Source: Mycolicibacter heraklionensis (lineage in GTDB: Bacteria; Actinomycetota; Actinomycetes; Mycobacteriales; Mycobacteriaceae). From it: a stretch of DNA of 64,000 nucleotides. Location of the stretch: contig NZ_LDPO01000023.1 in NCBI RefSeq assembly GCF_001021505.1, positions 1-64,000 of the forward strand. The letters are read 5' to 3'. A program made the position numbers and the translations under genes. The notes under the pieces are model-generated. The model searched no databases. It was not told the DNA's origin and saw only the letters and a program-made list of their open reading frames with translations. Shown here one piece after another: positions 34,915 through 44,691 of this stretch (the stretch's first letter is position 1; each line of letters opens with the position of its first letter).

Positions 34915-35820
34915 TCAGTCGGTGTCCGAAGGGCTCTGGCGAACTACCTTCAGGCGGTACATCGTCAGATCCGCCGGGACGCCGCTGGTCTTGGCGGCGA
35001 GCACCTGACGGCGCGCCCGCTTGGCTACCACGCCCAGCTCATCAAGGGCGGCCGGATCGATACGTTCCAATGTCGGCCCGGAAACCACGATCCCGCCCTT
35101 GGCGGCGCGTTCCATGACCCGGGCGGCGATGTTGACGTCCACGCCCAGCCAGTCGTCGGCCAACCGCTGCGGCCGGCCGGTGTGGATGCCGACCCGCATC
35201 CGCGGCGTGTGCCCGTTGACCTCTACTTCGCGGATGGCCTCTTGTGCCTCCAGGACCGCGGCGACGGCGACCAGCGGATCCCGGAACACGGCCATCAGCC
35301 CGTCGCCCATCCGTTTGACGATGCGTCCACCCGCATCCAGCAGCGGCGGCTCGATCGCCCGCGACACCCGCCGCAGCAGCGTGAGAGTGGCGTCGTCGCC
35401 GGACTGCAGCGACCACGTTGAGAAACCGACCAGGTCGGTGAAGACCAGCGTCGCCTCAGCATTGCCCGGCACCCGCGACATCCGTTGGGTCAGGGCCTGC
35501 CAGACCTGCAACGCGCCCAGGCTGACCTCGCGGGAGGCTGCCGAGCGATCTCCCATCAGGCGATCGGCCGCCCGCGCGGCGGCCTGCGGTCCCCCGTCTC
35601 CGGCGGTGGACAGCGGATCACCGAATTCCGGGTCCCCGGGCAACACCCGTCGCACCCGCCGGACCAGGTCGACGATCCGGACGTCGTTGGTGGTGCGGTT
35701 CAGCCAGGCCGCGGCCTCATCCAGGGAGAACGTTGGGCGGCGGTTGGGGCTGGGCTGGTCGGGCATCTCCACCGCCTCCCCGAGCCCATCAGCCTGCCGA
35801 GGGGCCGGCTCGAGGTCCAT
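34915..35820 (-). CDS. Class III adenylate cyclase
   Basis: A 301-residue soluble cyclase homologous to Mtb Rv1647. An N-terminal helical region (residues 20-115) precedes the catalytic domain. The two metal-binding aspartates are Asp129 in VFTDLVGFST and Asp173 in MGDGLMAVF; DVNIAARV gives the Asn/Arg transition-state pair. It makes cAMP from ATP. The start is the ATG at 35820, because TACCCT (35828-35833) ends 7 bases upstream, which predicts a leaderless transcript; the longer frame to 35925 lacks support. Confidence 0.93.
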   Translation of the reverse strand: MDLEPAPRQADGLGEAVEMPDQPSPNRRPTFSLDEAAAWLNRTTNDVRIVDLVRRVRRVLPGDPEFGDPLSTAGDGGPQAAARAADRLMGDRSAASREVSLGALQVWQALTQRMSRVPGNAEATLVFTDLVGFSTWSLQSGDDATLTLLRRVSRAIEPPLLDAGGRIVKRMGDGLMAVFRDPLVAVAAVLEAQEAIREVEVNGHTPRMRVGIHTGRPQRLADDWLGVDVNIAARVMERAAKGGIVVSGPTLERIDPAALDELGVVAKRARRQVLAAKTSGVPADLTMYRLKVVRQSPSDTD

Positions 35821-35827
35821 GTGACTC

Positions 35828-35833
35828 AGGGTA
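35828..35833 (-). promoter_or_regulatory. -10 element of the adenylate cyclase gene (leaderless start)
   Basis: Minus-strand TACCCT fits TANNNT and ends 7 bases before the ATG at 35820. Confidence 0.5.
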
Positions 35834-35918
35834 GGTGGCGCTCGCGGAGACCGGCAACGACCCCGACAGTGGCACACGCCACGATCGGCGGTTTTGACGC
35901 GACGCGCCACAACGAATG

Positions 35919-35947
35919 TAGACAACGGCCGTTGTCACAATTATCGT
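35919..35947 (+). promoter_or_regulatory. Promoter of the DUF2236 gene with embedded palindrome
   Basis: A -35 TAGACA (35919-35924), a 17-base spacer and -10 TATCGT (35942-35947). The perfect 16-bp palindrome GACAACGGCCGTTGTC (35921-35936) covers the -35 and most of the spacer, so a dimeric repressor bound here would block RNA polymerase. Confidence 0.6.
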
Positions 35948-35975
35948 AGTTTCAGGTTTCAAGACAGGAGACGTG

Positions 35976-37094
35976 ATGACCGTTACGCCGACCGCGTCCG
36001 TTGAGCAGGCTTCCCCGCCCGCCGACGAAGGTGCCCAGAGCGTTGCCAAAACCGCTCCCAAACCCGCTCCCGCGGTGGAGCCGTTGAACTCCGATTCGCT
36101 GACCTGGAAGTACTTCGGCGACCTGCGCACCGGCATCATGGGCGTCTGGATCGGCGCCATCGAGAACATGTACCCCGGCCTGGGCGCCGGCGTGACCGAG
36201 CACTCCAGCATCTTGAGTGAGCCGATGCAGCGGGTGACGCGGTCGGTGTACCCGATCATGGGCGTGGTCTATGACGGCATCCGGGCACAGCACACCGGCG
36301 CATCGATCCGCGACTACCACCGCGACATCAAGGGGGTCGATGAGAAGGGCCGGCGCTATCACGCGCTGGACCCCGACACCTTCTACTGGGCGCACGCCAC
36401 GTTCTTCATGTTGATCATCAAACTCGCTGAGTACTTCGACGGCGGGCTCACCTTGGCCGAGAAGCGCCAGCTCTTCGACGAGCACGTGCAGTGGTACCAG
36501 ATGTACGGCATGAGCATGCGCCCCGTCCCGAAGTCCTGGGAAGAGTTCTGCGAGTACTGGAACCGGGTCTGCGAGGACGAGCTGGAGCTGACACCGGCTG
36601 CCATCGACATCTTGAACATCCGCATCCCGAAGCCCTGGTTCGTCCCGATGCCCGACGCGGTGTGGCACCAGATGTTCAAACCGGCGCTGGCGGCCCAACG
36701 CTGGGTGGCGGCAGGGTTGTTCGAGCCGGTGGTGCGGGAAAAGGCCGGTCTGCGCTGGTCAGAGAGCGACGAGGTGCTGCTGCGGCTGCTGGGCAAGGTC
36801 AGCCACGTGGCATTCAGCTTCGTGCCCGACGAGATCCGGCTGCACCCGCGCGCGCTGGCCGGATACCGACGCGAGCAGGGCAAGATCCCCAGCGACACAC
36901 CGCCCATCGAAGCCCCGTGGTTCAGCGGACCACCAAAAGACCGGCGCCGCAGCGGGATGCACTACGTCCCGCCGGTCAGCCGGGGCATGAAACTGGTGGA
37001 GCGCGCCGGGGCGCTGATGCACAGCACCTTCTCGCTGGCCGCCGGCAGCGGCCTGACCCCGCGACCGCCACGCCGCAAGCCCAAGGCCGCCTAG
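35976..37094 (+). CDS. DUF2236 (MpaB/Lcp-like oxygenase family) protein
   Basis: A 372-residue protein similar to Mtb Rv1645c. After a disordered Pro/Ala N-terminus (about 1-40), residues 50-320 carry the DUF2236 fold. Likely heme-ligand or conserved residues are in HTGASIRDYHRDIKG and DPDTFYWAHATFF. The family includes latex-clearing dioxygenase and MpaB oxygenases, which bind heme b; the substrate here is unknown. The start is the ATG at 35976 with CAGGAG upstream; a GTG three bases earlier is too close to it. A palindrome covers the promoter. Confidence 0.85.
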   Translation: MTVTPTASVEQASPPADEGAQSVAKTAPKPAPAVEPLNSDSLTWKYFGDLRTGIMGVWIGAIENMYPGLGAGVTEHSSILSEPMQRVTRSVYPIMGVVYDGIRAQHTGASIRDYHRDIKGVDEKGRRYHALDPDTFYWAHATFFMLIIKLAEYFDGGLTLAEKRQLFDEHVQWYQMYGMSMRPVPKSWEEFCEYWNRVCEDELELTPAAIDILNIRIPKPWFVPMPDAVWHQMFKPALAAQRWVAAGLFEPVVREKAGLRWSESDEVLLRLLGKVSHVAFSFVPDEIRLHPRALAGYRREQGKIPSDTPPIEAPWFSGPPKDRRRSGMHYVPPVSRGMKLVERAGALMHSTFSLAAGSGLTPRPPRRKPKAA

Positions 37095-37873
37095 CCCCGG
37101 CGCTGGGCTCGCGCGCTTTGGTAGAGGCAGATCGCTGCTGCCGCAGCAACATTGAGGCTCTCAGCGCCGCCTGCCATCGGAATGCGTACCCGGTGGTCGG
37201 CGGCGGCTGCGGCCTCGGCCGGCAGACCCTGGGCTTCCGGGCCGAATAGCCACGCAGTCGGCGCGGTCAGCACCGGATCCGCGTCGTCGAGGCTCAGCTC
37301 CCCGTCCAGTGCCGTCGCGAGCACCTGTAAACCCGCCTCCCCCAACGCGGCGAGCACGGCGTCGGTGTCAGCGGCCACGACCACCGGGACGTGGAAGATG
37401 CTGCCCGCAGAGGAGCGCAGACACTTGCCGTTGTAGGGATCAACGCTGTTGCCGGTCAGCACCACCAGATCGGCGCCGGTGGCGTCGGCGATACGGATCA
37501 GAGTCCCGGCGTTACCGGGCTCGCCGATGCCCACCGCCACGGCCACCAGCTGCGGATGCTCGGCCAGTGATGCGCGCAGATCCGCTTCGGCGTGCGCGCA
37601 CACCGCGACCAATCCGGCCGGAGTGACGGTGTCCGACAATGCTTTAGCCGCGCGGTCGGTGACCAGCTGGACCGGTACCTGCGAGCAAGCCAGCAGGTCG
37701 TGGTGACGCTGCGCCGCCGACTCGGTGGCGAAGACCTCGAGGACCAGGCCGCGAGCGATGGCGGCCTCGATCAGATTGGGCCCCTCGGCCAGGAAGCGCT
37801 GTTCGCGCTTCCTGGCCACGTGCCGATGCAGCTTGACCGCCGCGACCACCCGGGCCGAACGTTCGGTCAGCAT
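37091..37873 (-). CDS. tsnR: SpoU-family rRNA/tRNA 2'-O-methyltransferase
   Basis: A 260-residue SPOUT methyltransferase, the same length as Mtb Rv1644. An N-terminal substrate-binding domain (residues 1-90) precedes the knotted core with GIGEPGNAGTLIRIADATGA, LFGPEAQGL and PMAGGAESLNVAAAAAI. It probably methylates a ribose in rRNA. The start is the ATG at 37873, 14 bases after rplT, and the gene is likely the last of the infC-rpmI-rplT transcript. Its stop overlaps the convergent DUF2236 stop by 4 bases. Confidence 0.9.
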   Translation of the reverse strand: MLTERSARVVAAVKLHRHVARKREQRFLAEGPNLIEAAIARGLVLEVFATESAAQRHHDLLACSQVPVQLVTDRAAKALSDTVTPAGLVAVCAHAEADLRASLAEHPQLVAVAVGIGEPGNAGTLIRIADATGADLVVLTGNSVDPYNGKCLRSSAGSIFHVPVVVAADTDAVLAALGEAGLQVLATALDGELSLDDADPVLTAPTAWLFGPEAQGLPAEAAAAADHRVRIPMAGGAESLNVAAAAAICLYQSARAQRRG

Positions 37874-37887
37874 CGGCTCGGTTCGGG

Positions 37888-38277
37888 TCAGGCAGCCTCG
37901 CCGGAGGGCGCGTTGACATCCTCGGGCAGCGCGGCCCGGGCGACCTCGACCAGCGCGGTGAAGGCAGCCGCGTCGCTGACGGCGATCTCGGCCAGGTTCT
38001 TGCGGTCCACCTCGACACCGGCGGCCTTGAGGCCCTGGATCAGCCGGTTGTAGGTGATGTCGTTGGCGCGGGCCGCGGCGTTGATGCGCGAGATCCACAG
38101 CTTGCGGAACTCACCCTTGCGGGCGCGACGGTCGCGGTAGGCGTAGGTCATTGAGTGGAGCTGCTGCTCCTTGGCCTTGCGGTACAGCCGCGACCGCTGG
38201 CCACGGTAACCCTTCGAAGCCTTCAGGACTGTACGGCGCTTCTTCTGGGCGTTGACTGCGCGCTTCACGCGTGCCAT
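37888..38277 (-). CDS. rplT: 50S ribosomal protein L20
   Basis: A 129-residue basic protein starting MARVKRAVNAQKKRR, with the L20 core KLWISRINAAARANDITYN. It binds 23S rRNA early in assembly and in other bacteria also represses its own operon. The acidic C-terminal tail is a little longer than in E. coli. Third gene of infC-rpmI-rplT. Confidence 0.98.
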   Translation of the reverse strand: MARVKRAVNAQKKRRTVLKASKGYRGQRSRLYRKAKEQQLHSMTYAYRDRRARKGEFRKLWISRINAAARANDITYNRLIQGLKAAGVEVDRKNLAEIAVSDAAAFTALVEVARAALPEDVNAPSGEAA

Positions 38278-38331
38278 GGGGTGTTCCTACTCTCGTTGGG
38301 GCGTAAGGGGGTTGCGTTGCAAAAGCGGCAA

Positions 38332-38526
38332 TTAGCCGTTCAGCATCGCGTTGACGCGCTTGGTGTCGTTGGCAGACACCGCGGTGCGGCCGGCCAGCCG
38401 ACGGGTGCGGGTGCTCGGCTTGTGCTCGAGCAGGTGGCGGGCGTTGGCCTTCTGCCGGACGATCTTGCCGGTTCCGGTGCGACGGAATCGCTTCGAAGCG
38501 CCGCTGTGGGTTTTCGCCTTGGGCAT
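38332..38526 (-). CDS. rpmI: 50S ribosomal protein L35
   Basis: A 64-residue basic protein beginning MPKAKTHSGASKRFRRTGTG, a textbook L35. It lies 26 bases after infC and 54 before rplT in the conserved operon. Confidence 0.98.
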   Translation of the reverse strand: MPKAKTHSGASKRFRRTGTGKIVRQKANARHLLEHKPSTRTRRLAGRTAVSANDTKRVNAMLNG

Positions 38527-38552
38527 GTTTCCTCAGTTCTGCTGTCGGGTTT

Positions 38553-39164
<612 letters not shown>

Positions 39165-39167
39165 GGG

Positions 39168-39174
39168 ACCTCCT
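39168..39174 (-). promoter_or_regulatory. Strong ribosome-binding site of infC
   Basis: Minus-strand AGGAGGT lies 3-4 bases before the ATC start. It decides the unusual start, because no standard start codon follows it in frame. Confidence 0.8.
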
Positions 39175-39243
39175 TGGGTAGTCTTCGGTCGCGGCCGCCG
39201 CAGTGCTCGTCCGGACGCAGCGGCGCTGACCCCACCCACCAGC

Positions 39244-39268
39244 AAAAAAGCCCTGCACGAAGCAGGGC
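39244..39268 (-). terminator. Rho-independent terminator in the infC leader
   Basis: On the minus strand, GCCCTGC, a 5-base loop and GCAGGGC are followed by TTTTTT. It lies about 80 bases before the infC start, inside its own leader, so it should act as an attenuator of the infC-rpmI-rplT operon. U-tract terminators are unusual in mycobacteria. Confidence 0.78.
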
Positions 39269-39303
39269 CCATACCGACCGATCACGGCCTGAACAACATC
39301 AAG

Positions 39304-39345
39304 CCGCCTGCGCACCGCGCAGAGCAGGCGGTTTACACCGCCTGC
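39304..39345 (-). promoter_or_regulatory. Alternative-pairing segments of the infC leader
   Basis: The 8-base word CCGCCTGC occurs at 39304-39311 and 39338-39345, with its complement GCAGGCGG at 39324-39331, so the middle can pair with either side. In the RNA, the segment nearest the terminator contains GCAGG, which can also pair with CCTGC of the terminator's left arm. This gives a possible terminator/antiterminator switch. Confidence 0.55.
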
Positions 39346-39440
39346 GACCGGACCACTGAGCCCAAGGATTGCTCCTCGGCTAGTGGTGGGAGGGAACTCC
39401 ACTTGCTGTCCTGGCGTACGCCGGGACGGTCGCGAAAGCG

Positions 39441-39446
39441 AGTCTA
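39441..39446 (-). promoter_or_regulatory. Candidate -10 of the infC operon
   Basis: Minus-strand TAGACT matches the mycobacterial -10 and would give a leader of about 270 bases before infC. No good -35 is visible. The 39165-39538 gap holds this leader and the lysX promoter and no protein gene. Confidence 0.4.
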
Positions 39447-39524
39447 GCAGCAGTTCAGCGCTGCTTCCTCCCGGCGATCGCGACCACCGGCGATTCCTCA
39501 CATATTTTTCGCGGCTTTTCTGCT

Positions 39525-39530
39525 TATTCT
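39525..39530 (+). promoter_or_regulatory. -10 element of lysX (leaderless start)
   Basis: TATTCT ends 8 bases before the ATG at 39539 and supports that start over longer in-frame readings. Confidence 0.45.
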
Positions 39531-39538
39531 CGCGGGCT

Positions 39539-42500
39539 ATGACGTTGACTGTGCCGTCCGCGCCGCGCTCACGCAGCCGCTCGACGACCCGGTTCCACTG
39601 GGTGCCCGCGGCAGCCGCCTGGGCCGTCGGTATCGCCGCCACGTTGTCGCTGCTGGCGAGCATGTCACCGGTGATCCGCTGGGTGATCCGGGTGCCGCGT
39701 GAGTTCATCGACAAATATCTGTTCAACTTTCCCGACACCAGCCTGGCCTGGGCATTCGTGCTGGCCTTGCTGGCCGCCGCACTCAATGCGCACAAACGCA
39801 TCGCCTGGTGGTTGCTGATCGCCAACCTGGTGGTCGCCGGCGGGTGGAACGTCAGCCGGCTGGTGTCGGACACCTCCGACCGGTTCCAAGTCGTCAGCGG
39901 CGTCGCCGGCCTGGTGCTGCACGTGGTCGCCATCGTGGTGCTGGTGCTGGCCCGCGATGAGTTCTGGGCCAAAGTACGGCGCGGTGCGCTGCTCAAGTCC
40001 GCCGCGGCACTGGTCGCCGGCTGGGCGGTGGCGATCCTGCTGTGCTGGGGGCTCATCGAGCTGTTCCCCGGCACGGTGACGCGTCCGTTGCGGCTGCCCT
40101 ATGTGGTGAACCGGGTGGTCGGCTTCGGGCTGCTCGAACCGGACTTCTTCCCCGGAAAACCGGATTTCGGGCTCAAGGCCCTGTGCGGGCTGCTCGGGGC
40201 GCTGGCCCTGATCATCGCGGCCATCGTGTTGTTCCTGTCCCAGCGGGCCGACAACGCCCTGACCGGCCAGGACGAGTCGGCGATCCGCGGGCTGCTCGAG
40301 CAGTACGGCCAGAACGACTCGCTGGGCTACTTCGCCACCCGCCGCGACAAGTCGGTGGTGTTCGCCCCCAACGGGCGCGCCGCCATCACCTACCGGGTCG
40401 AGGTGGGTGTCTGCCTGGCCAGCGGCGACCCGGTGGGCGACCCGAAGGCATGGCCGCAGGCCATCAACACCTGGTTGCGGGTCTGCAAGGACTACGGCTG
40501 GGCGCCCGGGGTGATGGGTGCCAGCTTCGCCGGTGCGCAGGCCTTCCGCGACGCCGGCCTGAGCGCCCTGGAACTGGGCGACGAGGCGATCCTGCGACCC
40601 TCGGAGTTCAAACTGTCCGGGCCGGACATGCGCGGGGTCCGCCAGGCGGTAACCCGGGCCCGTCGCTCGGGCCTGACCGTGCGGATGCGCCGGCACGGCG
40701 AGATCGGCGCCGACGAAATGGCGCGGGTCATCGAACACGCCGACGCCTGGCGCGACACCGAATCCGAGCGCGGGTTCTCCATGGCGCTGGGCCGCCTCGG
40801 CGACCCGGCCGACGCCGACTGCCTGCTGGTCGAGGCGGTACGCGGCGATCCGCAAACCGGCGAAGTGGTGGCGATGCTGTCGCTGGTGCCGTGGGGCCAC
40901 AGCGGAGTGTCGCTGGATCTGATGCGCCGCTCACCGCAATCCCCCAACGGCACCATCGAACTGATGGTCAGTGAACTGGCGCTGCAGGCCGCCACCATCG
41001 GCGTCAGCCGGATCTCGTTGAACTTCGCGATGTTCCGGGCTGCCTTCGAACAGGGCGCGCAGCTGGGCGCGGGTCCGGTGCTGCGACTGTGGCGCCGGCT
41101 GCTGATGTTCTTCTCCCGCTGGTGGCAGCTGGAGACGCTGTACCGCTCGAACATGAAATACCGGCCGGAGTGGGTGCCGCGCTACGCCTGCTACGAGGAC
41201 GCCCGGTTGATCCCCCGCGTCGGCGTGGCCTCGGTGATCGCCGAAGGTTTTCTGGTGCTGCCCTTCTCACGGCGCAACGAGCAGCACACCGGACACCACT
41301 CGGCCGTACCGGCCACGGTGGCCGCCACCGGACGGCTGCACAACGACGGGACCGCACCCGACGACGTGCACGGCAGTGCTGCCGGCGAGTTCGGCGAGCC
41401 CGTCGAGGCGCTCCCCCGGCTGCCCGAACAGGTCCGGGTCCGGATGGCCAAGTTGAAGTCCTTGCAGGACAGCGGCGTCGACGCCTACCCGGTGGGGGCC
41501 CCGCCCAGCCACAGCGTTGCCCAAGCTCTGGCGAGCAGTGGCGACGAGACCGTGTCGGTGGCCGGCCGGGTGCTGCGGATGCGCGACTACGGCGGCGTGC
41601 TCTTCGCCCAGCTGCGTGACTGGTCGGGTGAGGTGCAGTTGCTGCTCGACAATTCGGTTTTGGCCGAGGTCAGCCATGCACGGGCCGCGGACTTCAGCGC
41701 GGGTGTCGATCTCGGCGACCTGGTCCAGGCGACCGGCCGAATGGGCCACAGCCGCAACGGAACACCGTCGCTGCTGGTGCAGCACTGGCGGCTGGTCGGC
41801 AAATGCCTGCGCCCGCTGCCCGACAAGTGGAAAGGGCTGACCGACCCCGAGGCCCGGTTGCGGACCCGCTACGTGGACCTGGCGATCAACACGCAGGCGC
41901 GCGAGCTGATCGCAGCCCGCAGCAATGTGCTGCGTTCCATCCGGGACACCTTGTTCGCCAAGGGATTTCTGGAGGTCGAGACCCCGATCCTGCAGCAGCT
42001 GCACGGTGGGGCGAACGCGCGCCCGTTCGTCACCCACATCAACGCCTACGACCTCGACCTGTATCTGCGGATCGCCCCGGAGCTCTACCTCAAGCGGTTG
42101 TGCGTGGGCGGGGTGGAGCGGGTGTTCGAGCTGGGCCGAGCATTTCGCAACGAGGGCGTCGACTACAGCCACAACCCGGAGTTCACCCTGCTCGAGGCCT
42201 ACCAGGCCCACGGCGACTACCTGGCCTGGATCGACGGAGCACGCGAGCTGATCCAGAACGCCGCGGTGGCGGCCAACGGTGCGCCGGTGGTGCTGCGCCC
42301 GGGCGCCGACGACAAGCTGGAGCCGGTCGACATCTCCGGGCAGTGGCCGGTGCGCAGCGTGCACGACGCGGTGTCCGACGCGCTCGGCGAGCAGATCGAC
42401 GCCGGCACCGACCTGGCCACGCTGCGCCGATTGTGCGACCGCGCCGGTGTCCACTACCTGCGGCAGTGGGATGCCGGAGCGGTGGTGCTCGAACTCTACG

Positions 42501-42883
42501 AGCACCTGGTCGAGGCCCGCACCGAGAAGCCGACGTTCTACACCGACTTCCCCACTTCGGTGTCGCCGCTGACCCGGCCGCACCGCAGCAAGCCGGGCGT
42601 GGCCGAGCGGTGGGACCTGGTGGCGTGGGGTGTGGAGCTGGGCACCGCCTACAGCGAACTCACCGATCCGGTGGAGCAGCGCCGCCGGCTGCACCAGCAG
42701 TCGCTGCTGGCCGCCGGCGGCGACCCCGAGGCGATGGAACTCGACGAGGACTTCCTGGCGGCCATGGAGTACGCGATGCCGCCGACCGGCGGGCTGGGCA
42801 TGGGCGTGGACCGCGTCGTCATGCTCATCACCGGCCACAGCATCCGGGACACACTGCCGTTTCCGCTGGCCAAGCCCCGCTGA
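39539..42883 (+). CDS. lysX: Bifunctional lysyl-phosphatidylglycerol synthase and lysyl-tRNA synthetase
   Basis: A 1114-residue membrane enzyme that charges lysine and transfers it to phosphatidylglycerol, giving resistance to cationic peptides. About six or seven membrane segments (residues 20-230) lead into a DUF2156 lysyltransferase domain (about 240-590). An OB-fold (about 650-750) and a class II LysRS core follow, with motif 2 FRNEGVDYSHNPEFT and motif 3 GLGMGVDRVVM. The start is the ATG at 39539; Mtb LysX (Rv1640c) is annotated longer at the N-terminus, and an in-frame GTG exists at 39383. Confidence 0.95.
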   Translation: MTLTVPSAPRSRSRSTTRFHWVPAAAAWAVGIAATLSLLASMSPVIRWVIRVPREFIDKYLFNFPDTSLAWAFVLALLAAALNAHKRIAWWLLIANLVVAGGWNVSRLVSDTSDRFQVVSGVAGLVLHVVAIVVLVLARDEFWAKVRRGALLKSAAALVAGWAVAILLCWGLIELFPGTVTRPLRLPYVVNRVVGFGLLEPDFFPGKPDFGLKALCGLLGALALIIAAIVLFLSQRADNALTGQDESAIRGLLEQYGQNDSLGYFATRRDKSVVFAPNGRAAITYRVEVGVCLASGDPVGDPKAWPQAINTWLRVCKDYGWAPGVMGASFAGAQAFRDAGLSALELGDEAILRPSEFKLSGPDMRGVRQAVTRARRSGLTVRMRRHGEIGADEMARVIEHADAWRDTESERGFSMALGRLGDPADADCLLVEAVRGDPQTGEVVAMLSLVPWGHSGVSLDLMRRSPQSPNGTIELMVSELALQAATIGVSRISLNFAMFRAAFEQGAQLGAGPVLRLWRRLLMFFSRWWQLETLYRSNMKYRPEWVPRYACYEDARLIPRVGVASVIAEGFLVLPFSRRNEQHTGHHSAVPATVAATGRLHNDGTAPDDVHGSAAGEFGEPVEALPRLPEQVRVRMAKLKSLQDSGVDAYPVGAPPSHSVAQALASSGDETVSVAGRVLRMRDYGGVLFAQLRDWSGEVQLLLDNSVLAEVSHARAADFSAGVDLGDLVQATGRMGHSRNGTPSLLVQHWRLVGKCLRPLPDKWKGLTDPEARLRTRYVDLAINTQARELIAARSNVLRSIRDTLFAKGFLEVETPILQQLHGGANARPFVTHINAYDLDLYLRIAPELYLKRLCVGGVERVFELGRAFRNEGVDYSHNPEFTLLEAYQAHGDYLAWIDGARELIQNAAVAANGAPVVLRPGADDKLEPVDISGQWPVRSVHDAVSDALGEQIDAGTDLATLRRLCDRAGVHYLRQWDAGAVVLELYEHLVEARTEKPTFYTDFPTSVSPLTRPHRSKPGVAERWDLVAWGVELGTAYSELTDPVEQRRRLHQQSLLAAGGDPEAMELDEDFLAAMEYAMPPTGGLGMGVDRVVMLITGHSIRDTLPFPLAKPR

Positions 42884-42909
42884 CCGGCGTTCCGGTCCAT
42901 CATGGAGGG

Positions 42910-44265
42910 GTGATCCTGGCGAGTGGCGCACACACCTCGCTGATGCATGGCTGGATCCCGGTCACGGTGCAGGCGGCGGCGGTGTTGTCGCTGGTTGTGG
43001 CCGTGGGCTGGCGGTCGCGGCGCTGGCTGGGGCGGCTTCCGCTGATCGGCGGCGTGGGGCTCGCGGCGGCGGCGTGCGCGTATTGGTTTGTCGCCGACGA
43101 CGGTCTGTCCGGGCAGCCGCCGCCGCTAACCCTGTGGCTGTGGATCGCGCTGACCGGCGCCGCCGCGGCGCTGCTGGTCCTGGGCTGGGCAGGTGCGGCC
43201 TGGTGGCGCCGCGGCATAGCCCTGCTGGCGGTGCCGCTGTGTCTGATCAGCGCGGGATTGACGCTCAACGCCTGGGTCGGCTACTTCCCGACCGTGCAGA
43301 GCGCCTGGGATCAGCTGACGTCCGGCCCACTGCCGGATCAGAGCGACATGGCCACGGTGAACGCGCTGGCCGGCTCTGGCACACTGCCCGGGCGCGGCCA
43401 TGTGCTGCAGGTGACGATTCCCGCGGACGCCTCGCATTTCAAGCATCGCGGTGAGCTGGTGTACCTGCCGCCGGTGTGGTTCGCCCAGAGTCCGCCGCCG
43501 GCGCTGCCGTCCGTGATGATGATCGGCGGCGAGTTCAACACGCCCGCCGACTGGCTGCGCTCCGGGGGCGCGATCAAGGCCGTCGACGACTTCGCGGCCG
43601 CACACCACGGCAACGCACCGGTGCTGGTGTTCGTCGACTCGGGCGGCTCCTTCAACAACGACACCGAATGCGTCAACGGCCCACGCGGCAACGCCGCCGA
43701 CCATCTGACCGAAGACGTGGTGCCGTACGTGATCTCGCACTTCGGCGTCAGCCCCGAACCGTCGCACTGGGGAGTGGTCGGCTGGTCCATGGGCGGCACC
43801 TGCGCGGTCGACCTGACCACGATGCATCCCGACAAGTTCAGCGCCTTTGTCGACATCGCCGGCGACCTCAGCCCCAACGCGGGAACCCGCTCCCAGACCA
43901 TCAACCGGCTGTTCGGCGGCAGCGTCGATGCCTGGGCGGCGTTCGACCCGTCGACCGTGATCGCCAAGCACGGCCGATATTCCGGGGTTTCGGGGTGGTT
44001 CGCGGTCAACGGCAGCGCCACCACGTCCGACACCGGCGGCCAGCTCGCCGCCGCGAAGTCGCTGTGCACGCTGGGCCAGTCCAACGGCATCGACTGCGCT
44101 GTGATCACCGAACCGGGCCAGCATGACTGGCCGTTCGCCGGGCGGGTGTTCACCCACGCGCTGCCGTGGCTGGCCGCCCGGCTGAGCACCCCGGGCGTGC
44201 AACCGGTTCCGTTCCCGGACGCGTCGCGTGACGCGGCTCGCCACCTTACCCAGACAGGCCGGTGA
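42910..44265 (+). CDS. Membrane-anchored esterase of the alpha/beta hydrolase (antigen 85-like) family
   Basis: A 451-residue protein similar to Mtb Rv1639c. Four hydrophobic segments lie in residues 10-130, and an extracytoplasmic alpha/beta hydrolase domain follows. Nucleophile Ser293 is in GWSMGG, and the likely catalytic His is in GQHDWPFAG. The domain resembles esterase D and mycolyltransferases, so it may act on cell-envelope esters; the substrate is not known. The GTG at 42910 is chosen, but the purine-rich stretch abuts it; the ATG at 42943 is an alternative. Confidence 0.82.
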   Translation: MILASGAHTSLMHGWIPVTVQAAAVLSLVVAVGWRSRRWLGRLPLIGGVGLAAAACAYWFVADDGLSGQPPPLTLWLWIALTGAAAALLVLGWAGAAWWRRGIALLAVPLCLISAGLTLNAWVGYFPTVQSAWDQLTSGPLPDQSDMATVNALAGSGTLPGRGHVLQVTIPADASHFKHRGELVYLPPVWFAQSPPPALPSVMMIGGEFNTPADWLRSGGAIKAVDDFAAAHHGNAPVLVFVDSGGSFNNDTECVNGPRGNAADHLTEDVVPYVISHFGVSPEPSHWGVVGWSMGGTCAVDLTTMHPDKFSAFVDIAGDLSPNAGTRSQTINRLFGGSVDAWAAFDPSTVIAKHGRYSGVSGWFAVNGSATTSDTGGQLAAAKSLCTLGQSNGIDCAVITEPGQHDWPFAGRVFTHALPWLAARLSTPGVQPVPFPDASRDAARHLTQTGR

Positions 44266-44690
44266 TCCGCCCGATGCCGACCATCACCCGCATCCGCCGC
44301 GCGATGTTCGCCCGGCACGCCAACCCGTGGAGCGCCTGGACCCGCTGGGCGACGACGCCGCTGATCCTGGTCCCGGTGTGGCGACGGTCATGGCGGGATG
44401 CGGCGTGGGTGTCGGTGTGGTTCGCGCTGAACCCGGCGATCTTCCCGGCGCCGGCCGATCAAGCGGCGTGGTCGACCCGCGCGATGCTCGGCGAGGAACG
44501 GTGGATCATCGCCCGGCCGCGAGACACCGCACTGCTGGTGAATCTGGCCGGCGGCGCGGCGACCGCGGCGGCGCTGCTCTACGCCCGACGGCGACGGCTC
44601 GGGCCGACGGTGATCGCGACGGTGGTCGCGATGGCACTGACCATGGGCTACTGGGCATTGATGGTCCGCTACTTCGATCGCCGGCGGTAA
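44262..44690 (+). CDS. Small membrane protein of unknown function
   Basis: A 142-residue hypothetical protein with three probable hydrophobic segments (around WATTPLILVPVW, DAAWVSVWFALNPAIF and VIATVVAMALTMGYWALMV). It has many Trp and Arg residues and an RRR C-terminus. Its GTG overlaps the esterase stop (GTGA), so the two are translationally coupled and probably act in the same compartment. An ATG at 44274 is also possible. I recognise no characterised family. Confidence 0.75.
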   Translation: MIRPMPTITRIRRAMFARHANPWSAWTRWATTPLILVPVWRRSWRDAAWVSVWFALNPAIFPAPADQAAWSTRAMLGEERWIIARPRDTALLVNLAGGAATAAALLYARRRRLGPTVIATVVAMALTMGYWALMVRYFDRRR

Positions 44691-44691
44691 C

